From assembly GCA_026936325.1 (NCBI GenBank), contig JAPTHN010000008.1, positions 23,272,703 to 23,336,702 on the forward strand: a stretch of 64,000 nucleotides of DNA. Reading direction: 5' to 3'. The notes under the pieces were generated by a model. The model saw nothing but the letters and a program-made list of their open reading frames with translations, made no database searches and was not told the origin of the DNA. A program made the position numbers and the translations under genes. The DNA comes from Platynereis dumerilii (taxonomy: Eukaryota > Annelida > Polychaeta > Phyllodocida > Nereididae). How positions within the stretch are numbered: the stretch's first letter is position 1; every line of letters begins with the position of its first letter. Positions 1 to 11,400 of the stretch are shown one piece after another.

Positions 1-567
1 AATAGCCTAGACCAATCAGAGGCAAGGACAGAAAACATATCATCTATCATCCAATAGGATTGCGGTAATATGTGGTATAATGGCTCAGGTCTCCTGGCGT
101 CAGTGAAGGGAAACTTCCATGAAAATTGGTCTATCGATTGGTAAATGTCAATCTACACAAAAACTAAATTTTCAGAAACGGCACTAAATAAAAGCTTATG
201 CATAAAAGGGTAACCATTAGATTTCCAAGGGGATTGGGCCTTGGAGTTATTTTACTGAGCAGTCCCACAAAAACAATCCTGTGCTTGTGACGTCATCAGG
301 GACAACAGCAGATTTTAGGGACATAAATGGCCCTTCAGGCAGTAAGCTGGGGATGCACATAAATGTCCCTTTAGTCCAGTAAGGGTTAAATATTTTTTTC
401 GGAAATCATTCCCACTTTTGAGAAATACAAAAATTCTTCCCAAGCTGTCTCGAAATAAAATTATTTTTAAAACGACCTTTTCAGACCTTGCATGCTCAAA
501 ATAAATAATCATGTCCGTGGCATTTTCCGAAAAATTAATATTCCAAATTGTGTAAATGGTGAGTTAC
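1..567 (-). other. Intron of the ADP-ribosylglycohydrolase-family gene
   Basis: This begins at the donor GTAACT read from 567 on the minus strand. No exon that would continue the phase-1 frame with family motifs was recognised, so the next exon probably lies left of the window. A short imperfect direct repeat with GGGACATAAATG-type sequence occurs at about 316-380. Confidence 0.5.
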
Positions 568-2109
568 CAGTAGCAGAAATGGTCAAAATACTGCCAGGAT
601 GCTCTTTCTCAGGGGCCCTGTACTCGGTCAACCAGCCTCCGTAGCCCCTTTTGATGTCAGATGGACTGTAATACCAATGGACTGGCATCGCTACAGCATC
701 CCCCGCAAACAAGCCCCACATGGCCGCCTGAAAGTTACAAAATTAAACAGAGTAAATACTTAATAATTCAAGCAGGTATACAAGAAACAGCACATACAGT
801 GTGCTTATCCCTGTGTCATATTTTGAATTATACAATAGCTGCACTGTCATAACATGATGTTAATTAATCACTTCAGAGAGTTTGAATATCTTTCTCTTTA
901 ATTACATGCCAATCTATATGAGGTGTGTCAAAACTTATAAAAACAAGAACAGAGAAATACCTGTTTTCTTTTCTCTCTGTCATCCCCCATAATGTGGCTT
1001 GACTGGCTACAATGTCTGCAAAAAAAATGTCACAGTTTTTATCTCCAAAATTTTACAATATGGTAAATTGCTTTGCACAGGTCAAAAGACATACGACTGC
1101 TAAATTAATTGCTAATCCATGTCAATGAAGAACAGCAATCGAAACACTGTTGTCCATTTTCCTAGATTTTAAAATTTGTTATCTATCACACAATCTTACT
1201 ATATGTTTTCAATGGACAACATACTCTTTCATATTTTATTACCAGGCTACAATCAAAATGAGTGCCTACATAGAGCGTACTTTGGGCACATAAAATATAT
1301 AACACTTCTTCAGATGAGGTTTTTAATAGACTATTCTTGAAAAGCTTTAAAAAATGTCAAACTGCATTACAAACACAAAAAAATGTGACTGTCACATTAA
1401 TCACAATTTTTTGCAGATTTGATTTGATGTATATATATATGCCTCAAATCAAATTTTATTAAAAATCAATTTAATTTTGAGGATTAAATTAGATCTAATT
1501 TTACCTTGTCACTTCACTGGAAACTGCAGGAACTACACAAGTTCCACCGTATGATGATCGTAGGCCGACAGCAGAAGACAAAGAGGCAAGGGTTACAGCA
1601 AGGCGTCCGAGGATCTGAATAATGCATTTATGTTAATAAAATTGGTACCACAACAGATCGATCTGGTCTTCATAAGTAGATGGGCAAAACAATAATTTAG
1701 TAATTAATATGTGTATACGCCTACTTATGCTGTAGATAGTGTAGAAGGTAAATGTTAAATAATCAATTCATTCGCTTTAAACTTTTAAAGTCAATTAACT
1801 GCTATGGTAAATTTGGTAAATTTTAATTAAGATTTTACTCCCAAGCTTAACTAGTATTTAATTATATTTAATTAAATAGTTTAATGCCAACTACTCAACA
1901 GAATGATCTCTAACACACAGACCTGGAGCTAACAATTAGTTACATGCCAATGCCAATGAACTTCAACACAACAGTCACAGGAGCTGTCAAACTCAATGCA
2001 ATGAACTGTCAAACTGACAAGTGACAGCCAGCATTCATTTCTGTTTTTAAGATAGTCAGCGCAATACCACCGATTAACCAGTATGTTATTTTCAAGCACC
2101 TACCTTCAT
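568..2109 (-). CDS. ADP-ribosylglycohydrolase-family protein, 5' part (four coding exons; continues past left edge)
   Basis: Coding exons on the minus strand are 2109-2104 (ATG AAG only), 1614-1505, 1015-961 and 727-568. Each is bounded by AG/GT, and the frame stays open through all three junctions (phases 0, 2, 0). The product begins MKILGRLAVTLASLSSAVGL, a hydrophobic, Ser/Ala-rich start with few acids that could be a mitochondrial or secretory leader. From about residue 57 the family signature appears: AAMWGLFAGDAVAMPVHWYY, then GYGGWLTEYRAP and HPGSIL. This matches the N-terminus of the ADP-ribosylglycohydrolase / crystallin-J1 fold (Pfam PF03747), whose members hydrolyse ADP-ribose from proteins or small molecules using a dinuclear Mg centre. 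The metal ligands lie mostly further C-terminal, so catalysis cannot be judged here. The last exon ends in phase 1 and no following exon is recognisable in 1-567. The start was chosen because this ATG lies two codons before a good donor (AAG/GTAGGT) and splices in frame. Confidence 0.83.
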
Positions 2110-2493
2110 GTGACTTCACCAGACCACAGACAAAGTGAGACAGTACCTAGTTTCAGAGTGACAAGGCGTTTTATGAGAAAATTTTGTTGTATAACAAGCC
2201 ATGTCGTCTGCATAACGGTTGCCTCGAGAGTAAATGCTGTTTTATAATTATTACATAATCTAATATGTTCTCAAAAAAGATACCATTAATTAAAACAAAT
2301 TAAATTTTGTATGAAATGATAATGCGAGAACTTCGGAAAAACGAAGGGAAAAATATTTTTTGCAATGGTTTCATGACAGATGCTATTTTCCATTTTAGTA
2401 CACAATTTTTCCTGAAGATGGCTCAATCGGACAGCCAGAGACACCGAACGAGAATGTTGGAAATTTCGCGCCAAGAAAAATGCCCATCACAGA

Positions 2494-2665
2494 CAGGGAC
2501 GGACGCAGGGGGGGGGATGCATCCCCCCCCCCCCCACCAAACCAAAATCTATATAATCACATGTTAATTTTATCAGCGCACAGTCGCGTCATGTCGCGAA
2601 TTATGTATTCCGCGACGCGATAGCCCGACAGACCCCCCCACCGGAATTTTCTGGATCCCCCCCTG
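2494..2665. mobile_element. hAT-like MITE (172 bp) with 8-bp target duplication
   Basis: The element is bounded by an exact direct repeat ATCACAGA at 2486-2493 and 2666-2673. It begins CAGGGACGGACGCAGG and ends with the complement of CAGGGGGGGATCC, so both ends start CAGGG. Short CAGGG-type inverted ends with 8-bp target duplications are typical of hAT-superfamily non-autonomous elements. It is very G/C-homopolymer rich and has no coding capacity. Confidence 0.6.
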
Positions 2666-3050
2666 ATCACAGATGTCTCTATGGTCTCATCAAGTTACAT
2701 TGTACCCTAGCCTCCAGGTAAATTTTAAGTGTCTCCCTTGATGTAGAATATTAGATTCTACAGTCTATGACTTTTTTAACACCATAATGATTTGTAAGAG
2801 TAGTCTACCCATCCCCGACACGTACTGCCGGCCCAGTGCCGAGGGGGGGGGGGGCAGAAAATCTGAGTGGAGGGGGGAGTTGCACATATTTGTAAAACAG
2901 GGATAGTGGCAGGCCAGGCAGCCTTATATATAGACAATAATTAGACATTAAATTCTTCTAATATATGCGGGTAAATGGGGATGTCCCTTATTGGGCATGA
3001 TTTTTACGGAATGAAGAGGTCCCCGAATTTTGAAAAACCAACGTTTAATG

Positions 3051-3188
3051 CAGGGGAAAATTTCAGTGGGGGGTCTATCTGGTTATCGCATCGCAGAATG
3101 CATAGCCATCGACAAAATGTGACATATATAAAGAATTTCCGTTCTTATTAGGGAGGGATGCATCCCCCATCCCCTGCTTCTGTCCCTG
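3051..3188. mobile_element. Second, older copy of the 2494 MITE in opposite orientation
   Basis: Read on the minus strand, this begins CAGGGACAGAAGCAGG, passes through a GGATGCATCC core like that of the copy at 2494, and ends with TTTTCCCCTG. The two copies lie about 400 bp apart in inverted orientation. Flanking 8-mers (GTTTAATG and TTGCAATG) match only in part, so the target duplication is eroded. Confidence 0.5.
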
Positions 3189-4509
3189 TTGCAATGCATG
3201 GGCCAGCAAAATAAGTTTGGCTCTTTAATGGGTTAAAATTTCAGATTTTTTTTCTCGATTTAGTTACAGTGCTACTTCAGTATAGACGGGGTGGTAGGCC
3301 TATTTTGTCTCTCTTGGAGGGCGTTGGAATTTTTTTTAATTAACAATTTCGGCTCAGGTTTTGTTGTGAATTAAGTTAATTGTTTGCTGGCCGTTTTGAA
3401 ATAAATAATTTCTATGATTTCTATGAGCTTCCATTGCATAGACTTCTTAACACTGTAAACTTGTATTAAATTTGATTTAGAAATGAATATTATTTAAAGC
3501 TTTACATGTTTAAAAATATTTATTTAGTGCATGGTGTGTATGTATGCTAGTTAAGCCCTTCAGGGACAATACACTGTTACAAGGCATATGTATATATATA
3601 CATTGGAAAAAACATTGGGAAAAAATTGGGAGAAAAAATGTGGTAATAATTGTAGTGAAAAATTAATTTGGAAAACACATTTTTGGAAATTTTACCTCAG
3701 GAGTATCACAGAGATCGCTGAAGAAATAATTAATTGCACTTTTTTTTTCATTGGATTTTACGTGTGTACGTCAATTCTTGTTGTTTAAGGTAGTTTAGTG
3801 TGTTTGTTCTTCTAAATTTTTGATATAGTTCACATTGTTCCTGAAGTGTTTTTGTCAATTATGATAATATTTCATGGAGTCAGGATTGAGTCATCAATTT
3901 ATATTTGAACTCAGACTCCGACATCGACTCCACCTGAAAACCTACGACTCCACGACTCCGACTCCAATCCAAAGTCCTGCAAAAAATGCATCAGGGAAAT
4001 TAATCACAAACCATAAAAAAAATGTTAACCACTGTCTGACAATTCATATACATCACCTGTTACAGTCTGTATGCACCACTGACAGCCGCAGTCATTCAAG
4101 TGATTAAAAATACCTCAAAGTTTTGCAATTGATAAGTCGTCTGCACCTGTTCTAATGGCCACCTGTTACGCAACAGCACGTGCACATGCGCCATTTATTA
4201 TGTAACGACTCATCACTTGCATGGAGCAGACGACAGGATTGCCTTGATCTGACAACATAAAATTATGCAAAAAATTGGAAAGAAATTTGAAAAAAAAGTT
4301 GTGGTTTTCAAAGAAAGGAAATTTAAATTGGAAAAAAATCTGCGGTTTAAAAGAAGAAGAAAAAAAGTTGTATTAATGAGTGTTACACAGTAAATCCCCT
4401 CAATGAAAATGACAGATTGGAAAAGAAAAACCCTATAGATAGAATAATACGACAAAAAGCTCACTGACTTCACATTGGGTAAATCATTTTGTGGAAATGA
4501 AAGTCTTTC

Positions 4510-4740
4510 AGTGGCTTTCAGGTTGCTGAGGGGTTCAAGCTCATGTCTGCTCCGGTGAAGGTGTTTGCCTGCTGGGTTCGAACCCCAGTTAACCGTAATG
4601 AGCAAAATACCAGGTGGATGTCGTTTTAGATGTTAAATTGGCGGCCCAATGTATCAGTGTCTGTGCTGTACAAGTAAAAGATCCCTCACACGGGGACGAT
4701 GGGGTAGAGGCGCAATATGTTGAGGAATCCTGCTTTTAAA
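4510..4740 (+). mobile_element. tRNA-derived SINE (plus strand)
   Basis: A tRNA-like head with a good B box (GGGTTCGAACCCC at about 4575) follows a plausible A-box region at about 4525. The following body contains a GATGTTAAATTGGCGG-type segment like the body of the SINE at 5345. It is degenerate and is not a functional tRNA gene because no full cloverleaf can be drawn. Confidence 0.5.
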
Positions 4741-5344
4741 AATTATTTCTCTATAAAAATGTTTTCTCTTAATTTTAAACCAGGACAGATATAAACTGGG
4801 TAAAGCAACAACTAATAGGTCTATATTCACGGAGTTCAAGTTGTCACATTCATAATGATATTGACAATTGAGTATGTTTTTGTTTTTCTCATTTCAACAT
4901 TTGTTTTCAACTCCAACTCACAACATTTGTTTTCAACATCTTGATCAGTTTTTCACACCATGCAGTGTTTGATGAACTTCAATCAAATAAACATGCAGTG
5001 TGAAAAACAATGCAAGTTGTGATACACAAATATTTGAATGAGACTAGCAAAAGTTCATACATACTGAAAAAGTGACATAGTCAGAGGACTGACTTTTAAT
5101 CATGTGTGTGGTTATGGTTGTTTTCCTGAACTAGTCTAATATTTTCTTAGTAACTTAGTACTAATAGTAGTACGTCTAAAGGAAATGGTGATGAAATGTC
5201 AAAAGAAGGCTAGTCATTCCTTGAATCAAACGCAAGACCTTTGCCAGTGGTGCCAGATGGAATTAAGGATTACAGGGGATGCCAGATAAAAGGGCAAATC
5301 CAAATTGTGCGACAAATTTTTTTAAAGGATTCAACAGATACAAG

Positions 5345-5570
5345 TTATATGGTCCTCTGTGGCCTTATGATTAAGCACACTCCTCTGCTCTTAGGGCATG
5401 GGTTCAAGTTTCACCCTTTGAACTCATAAGCCCATGGGACATTAAATGGAGGCGGGTTGTATCCAGTATTCTATGCTGGGGCAACTGAAAGAAACTGGGC
5501 ATCCCTGAATCAATAGGGCATGTGCCAGACTCCCAGTCTTCTCATCTCATCATCAAACGAAGGTCACCAA
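5345..5570 (+). mobile_element. tRNA-derived SINE (plus strand)
   Basis: The A-box-like TGGCCTTATGATTAAG (about 5360) and B-box-like GGGTTCAAG (about 5400) are spaced as in a tRNA with a variable arm. They are followed by a GACATTAAATGGAGGCGGG body shared in outline with the element at 4510. It sits immediately upstream of the duplicated exon fragment at 5597. Confidence 0.5.
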
Positions 5571-5596
5571 AAATGAAGGTGCAGCTTCCTCCAATT

Positions 5597-5793
5597 CAGA
5601 AACACTGACCTTGCTGCACCAGTGGAGAACAAAAAGAATATTTTGGACCTGCTGAGACCTGGGTTAGAAGCCCAACATGCTCAAGTCATTGCAAATATGA
5701 ATGGCAGTACGAAGACTGTTCCATCAAAAAACACCACCAACAACCAAGACTGCGCTTCTGATTGCTCCATAGAGGATATCGTCAGCATAGCGA
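5597..5793 (+). pseudogene. Partial duplicate of exon 1 of the propeller gene
   Basis: About 197 bp aligns without gaps to 7902-8098, with roughly 17 mismatches (about 91% identity by eye). The frame is open and reads NILDLLRPGLEAQHAQVIAN and later NNQDCASDCSIEDIVSIA, against LLDLLRPGLEAQRAQVIAN and NNQDCASECSIEDIVSIA in the gene. Homology starts at TTCAGAAACACTGACC and stops abruptly after ATAGCGA, inside the gene's exon, so this is a genomic rather than exon-bounded duplication. In the copy the TTCAG could serve as a splice acceptor. The frame continues past the homology to a stop at 5856-5858. It could be a dead fragment or an alternative 5' exon. Confidence 0.75.
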
Positions 5794-5894
5794 TGGAGGT
5801 TGAGCTGCCCTGGATGTTCTGGGGTATATATACCAGCACAGCAGAAGTTAAGTCTTGAAAGTTTGTGAAACAGTTGATATTTTGCCACTGAGTC

Positions 5895-6020
5895 AACACT
5901 AAAATACAATGTAGGCCTAAACATCCTCAACCAAACTGCTTGCGGAAGCAGGAATTCCCATCCGGTCAGACAAAATATATATTGTATCATGAAATATGAC
6001 ATGGCAAAAAGTTTTTGATC
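5895..6020. repeat. Fragment related to the foldback element at 18595
   Basis: The segment CTAAACATCCTCAACCAAAC, TGCTTGCGGAAG and a following GTCAGACAAAATATAT stretch resemble the outer arms of the foldback element at 18595-20316. Only one arm-like portion is present. Confidence 0.45.
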
Positions 6021-7842
6021 AATCAATATCTATCTCTGCCTGTCTATGAAAGTCTGAAAGATAGATAGAGACAGCAGGACAGACAAGTTAATAAACAGTG
6101 TGACATTCTACTGAAAGACATGATCCAATGAGCCAATGGTTAATAAGCTAAAGAGTAACTAAGTAATATCTGAAATTTAATTTCTGACACAAATAAATTA
6201 GAAGCTAACAGACAGAAGAAATGTCATCCAGATGCACCAGGCATAAAACCATCTAATTGGGAATATATTTTCGAATTATAATCTTCACATTAGGACTGGA
6301 CCTTGTGAGGTCTCGTAAATTACCTCTAACAATGTTGAAATGGCATGTGTCATCTGTGGAGTTAATTAACTTAAATACTTCTGCTCTGGGATCACCCACA
6401 TGGGCCTCAGATGACAATCTGTGTCTGTAAGGATGGAGGGATATCCCTTCAGGGCCTCAAGCAACATGTGTGTCCAGTATAAGAGTTACTGACCACTGAA
6501 TTAACACTCTAATACCATGTATGAGTACTATGGACTGACTAGTGTGTGTGTTTTTTGCACTTGCCCTGGCAAAAGTTGGCAAGACTGAGGACATTGCATG
6601 TGAACTGACATTTAGATCACCATTGGCAATGAGTTTTCTTCTGTTTGCACTGGTCTTCCAAGCTGTGCAGGAAACTTTTGGATTTTGCTCCAAAAGACAA
6701 AAAAATTGGCAAACTATGTGATGGGATAAACACTCAGTGAATGGAACAAACAGTGGTTGGACTTACTTCTATCCAACACTCAACACTGATCAGTTTGAAC
6801 TGAAATCTACATCTTATTTGTGAAACATAATTGATTAGAAACTGGATTCTCAAATGGATTATTAAAATGAATGGATTATGAACAGTCCAGAACAAAAACT
6901 TTAAGTGGATGATGAAATGTTCGGAACACAAACTGGACTAACAGAAAATGGACTAAGTAATGCAACATATTGATCAACCAAACTGAAATCACAATTTCTT
7001 CTGTCGAACAACATTGACCAGAAAATTAGCAATTAGCAAATGGATGATTAAAAGTTGATAAGAACTCCATAACACAACGAAACTATTAAAGGACTAAGGT
7101 TTATCACACAATCAAAGGCTGGTTTCTTGATAGCTCTTGATATTGTGTTATGTGAATACACATTTGTTGGAACAGTTAAAGTAAATGGATGATTTTAAAT
7201 ATGTGATAAAACAAATTGTATAACACTAACTGGATGGGACAAACAATGGATGGACTAACCACTGTCACACACTGACCATGCACACTGGACTGCAACAGTC
7301 TGTCTGAGTTTGTGGTCAGTCTGTTGTTTTGTAGACACAATTGACCAGAAACATGTGATCAAACAAAACTTAAATCACAGTTTGGTTTTGCAAATAGATG
7401 ATTGAAACAGGATGCTAACTTGAAGGGACAACTAGACTTGAAATGTAGAATTGTCTACTAAACTGGAACCTGGATTTTCCAAAAGAAGCTGAAAGATAAC
7501 CAACTCAAAGGAGCCAATATGAGAAAACAGTTTATGGTGGGATTATCAAAAAGACAAAAAAGTGAACAGCAGTTGGATGGAATAATAATGAAATTGCTTT
7601 TTAATAAATAACAAACAGAGGAAAATAAAACATTTCTGACATTTGAAGGAATGAAGGACACATCACACAAACGCTTGAAGAGATCCAGACTAAATCTTAT
7701 CTGTGATATTTAAGAGGTTGAAAATGACTGACTAAATTCAGTATGACCAATGAAAGTCTACAGGAGAATGAACAGAAATTACTGAAGATGATCATTTAGA
7801 AGCTGTAACTTATTTACAGTTCTACTTAGGGTCACATTCAAG
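6021..7842. other. Upstream region of the propeller gene; degenerate repeats
   Basis: No protein-coding signal was seen. From about 6720 to 7450 there are many diverged recurrences of TGGATGATTAAA-, AACTGGACTAAC- and TTGACCAGAAAC-like phrases, suggesting a very old degenerate tandem or segmental repeat. TTATTTACAG at about 7816 is a possible acceptor for a non-coding 5' exon junction shortly before the ATG at 7843. Confidence 0.35.
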
Positions 7843-8452
7843 ATGGCTTCCGAACAGCAGCTGCGCGATGTCCGGATGGCATGCCTATTCGGTGATGAGT
7901 TCAGAAACACTGACCACGCTGCACCAGTGGAGAACAACAAGACTCTGCTGGACCTGCTGAGACCTGGGTTAGAAGCCCAGCGCGCTCAAGTCATTGCCAA
8001 TATGAATGGTAGTACGAAGACTGTTCCGTCAAAAAGCACCACGAACAACCAAGACTGCGCTTCTGAGTGCTCAATAGAGGATATCGTCAGCATAGCGAGC
8101 ATTTATGACTTCATTGATAAAGAATATGACTGCATTCAAAAGTACAGCGGAGCATCTACATACGCTTCCACCCAGGATTTATACAAAGACAGGAGCTCGA
8201 GTGGTACAAGAAGTGCTTACACGGACACATACAGTACAGCTTCTTATGCCGGCACAGCCAGTCTTTTCAGTGGGAGTGCGGACAGTGCTATTGGTATGGA
8301 CAAAAGGAACAACACTCTAAAGAAGCAAGATAAAGTTCCCGAATGTAGACCGGATATGTTGATCTGGAAAGACCTTGATATTGGAGAGGGAATGGGAGTC
8401 GTCTGCATGCCCAACGGAAATGTTGCTGTCTCCGATTTCGAAACCCACAACA
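7843..8452 (+). CDS. Propeller gene, coding exon 1
   Basis: Encodes residues 1-204, from MASEQQLRDVRMACLFGDEF through a Ser/Tyr/Thr-rich stretch to the first propeller strand (GVVCMPNGNVAVSDFETHN). It ends in phase 1 at a strong donor, ACA/GTAAGT. Its middle third is duplicated at 5597. Confidence 0.85.
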
Positions 8453-11400
8453 GTAAGTGACTGAAGAAGCATTGGAATAGTATTATTTATAAAACTCCTA
8501 GTCCAACCACTTGAGCTGATGCACCATAAAACTTTCCGCTTAATTGGTCTGGTGGGTTGACCAACAAGTTGAGCCAATGCACCATAATATCTTCCCCTTA
8601 AAAGTCAGTTGTCTAACAAGTTGAGCTGATGCACCATAATATTTTCCCCTTAAAAATCGGTTGTCTAACTAGTGGAGCTGATGCACCATAATATCTTCCC
8701 CTAAAAAATCAGTTGTCTGACCAGTTGAGCCGATGCACCATAACACAATCCCCTTTATAGTTTAATGTCTAACCAGTTGCGCCGATACAGCACAATACCT
8801 TCCCCTTAAAAGTAAATTGTCCTACAACTTGAGCTGATGGACCACATAATCATCCCTAAAATCAGTTGTCTAACCAGTTGAGCCAATGCACCATAATATC
8901 TTTCCCTTAATAGTTGGTTGTTTAACCAGTTGGGCTGCTGCACCACAATACCTTACCCATAAAAGTCAGTTGTCTAACCAGTTGAGCTAATGCACCACAA
9001 TATCTTTCCCTTAATAGTTGGTTGTTTAACCATTTGGGCTGCTGCACCACAATACCTTACCCATAAAAGTCGGTTGTCTAACCAGTAGAGCCAATGCACC
9101 ATAATATCTTTCCCTTAATAGTTGGTTGTCTAATGAGTTGAGCTGATGCGTTTGTTTGTGTTTTACGCCTCTGCAGCACCTTATTGGCTATATCGAAGTT
9201 GAGCTGATGCACCACAATACCTTTCCCGTAAAAGTAAATTGTCTAACCACTTGGGCTGATGCCCAATGCCCACAATAGACAGACAGACAATATTCGTTTA
9301 TTCAGACCATAATAGAAAAACAATTGAAAAAACAACCAATTAATTATCAACGGTCTTTGGAGACCTGCATTAAGGCAAGAGCCGCTATCATGCAGGCCAC
9401 CAAGGAGCAAAAAATATTTTTACAAATTTAGAAATATGCATTGGCTAAATAAACAATTTTAACTGTCAGTAAGGAATAAGCAGTGAAGGACTTATTGATC
9501 GCTATATACAGTAATAGACATTCATTAATGAAATAAAGTATAGCACAGATGGATCATGACATAGTTAATTGATGGTTTAGCCTAGGTATTGATGGTAGTC
9601 CTGCAGATGTAACAGTTCACAACAGAACAATTATAATTATAATTGTCCAAGTAAGTCCTTTTTAAATAGAATTTGAGACCATAAAGAGAGTGAGTTTGAA
9701 TTTTCTCAAGAATGCTTGGAGAGGCAGAGTTTATGATTGAAGGCAGCCTTATTCGCAATGCACATTTCGAGGTATTGCATCTTATACGAGGTGTAACTAA
9801 TAAGGAACAATTTCTTGTTCTGTGGCCATGAAGATCACTATTTCTTAATAAAGATATAGTCCAGTCAAAATAGAGTTTAAGGTGACTCATGCATGGTAGT
9901 TTGATCATACAGATTTTTTTTAGATTTTGCACAGTTACTCTATGGGACCCATACATTCCAAAAATGAAAAACAAAAAAATTTCACCGACTCGTTTTGTTG
10001 CCATGGCAACTGTATGTTTGGCCTGATGACTGCTTAAAAGTCATAAATTGAGTTTTTGGTTATGTACCACAGAATAAAGCATTACATGCATTTGTCACAC
10101 AAAAATGTCATAAATGTATTCCCATGGATGTAAACCAATACATTTTCCACAAATTTGAAGAAAAAGGTTAAAATACTTTTTTCTGTAAGAGCTCAAAGGG
10201 CACCAATACACAAATTAATTGCTGATTTTGTATGCATCAATTTTGGCAGTAATCAAATTTTAGGAAAACGATCATACAGATTTTTTTTAAAATTTGCATA
10301 TATCATAAACAAGTTATTGTCAAACAAATGGCCAAAAATTAAAAAATTTCACCGAGTCGTTTTTTAACTGCAGTGCCATGACTATGCCAATGTCAATTTA
10401 AAGAAATAAAGACAATTTTAGACGCAGTTGAATGAAATTAGTTGAGGAAATTCTTTTGATAAAGATGAGAAGCTGAAACTTTGAACTGGCATAGAGTAGG
10501 TGTTACTGCATTCAATAAAAAAATAATTATGCTTCTAGCTGCATTGGATCTCATTTAAATAGCAAATTACTGGCTGTCATGCTGTTAAAAAAAAGAGAGC
10601 AGAAAATGGTGACGTCACAACTTTTTCAGGGCCTGCAGCAGTTGTGACGCTATGTTGCTAGGCAACCAGGCTGCTCAGAAGTATGTGCAGTGTACCACGG
10701 TTGAGTCACCTTAACCTAGACATAATTGCAACACGAGCAATTTCAATTGTATATATACCAGAAAATCCCGCAGATTATGAAAATAATACTCATTTTTGTG
10801 TGGCGGTGGTGGAAAATCTTCAAAAATGCGTTTCCATGGCAACAAGTCTATATCAAAATAAATAGATGAATTTGGATAAAAAGCTGCCTAGCATTGACCG
10901 ATATTATAGTACAGTTTGATTAGGTATAAGATCAGTTATCAAAAATTGTAATCATTTTGAACCCGCAATTTCCTTGGTTGCCATGGTAACATAGTTGCAT
11001 AACAAAATCAGGATTTTTTTTATACTGTGATGAATAAAGTTTTGCTTTATTCAGCTGTTATTAACATTGTGGAAATGGTAATTTGACTGGTAAATATGCT
11101 ATACTCTGGGCTTTTCAAAAAGATCATGTATGGGTCTGAGACTTCATTACTTTTCAGGAAAATTTTGCCTTTGTAACACAACTCTTAGATTTTTCAAAAT
11201 ACTCTTGAAGATTGTTATTCCTTCTGTTGAATTGTAAGATAAAGGCTAGCAGTAATTTCTTTCAGAATAACTTAAAATCTATAATCTAGATTATAGATAC
11301 ACCCTTAATTTTAATTTTAACAGTTTGGTTGCCATGGAAACATGTAAAAAGCTCAAATATTATATATTTTTTAAATATACAAGATTTTTCAACATTTTTC

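Larger units (their letters stand above)
2110..5590. other. Intergenic, between divergent genes
   Basis: The proximal part (2110 to about 2250) should hold the 5' UTR and promoter of the minus-strand ADP-ribosylglycohydrolase-family gene; no TATA box or start site could be fixed. Beyond it lie two hAT-like MITEs, a G-run at about 2845, GACTCC-type simple repeats at 3910-3965, an inverted pair GTCGTCTGC/GCAGACGAC at about 4137 and 4224, and two plus-strand SINEs. No exon was recognised. Confidence 0.4.

Noticed and set aside
288-295. Perfect cAMP-response palindrome TGACGTCA (also GTGACGTCAC near 10610)
   Set aside because: A single 8-bp match inside an intron (and one inside a MITE) without promoter context is not enough to call a regulatory site.
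9582-10004. 140-residue minus-strand frame treated as one protein
   Set aside because: Only its C-terminal part (from about 9856 down) is LINE sequence; the N-terminal part is foldback/MITE DNA read through by chance.
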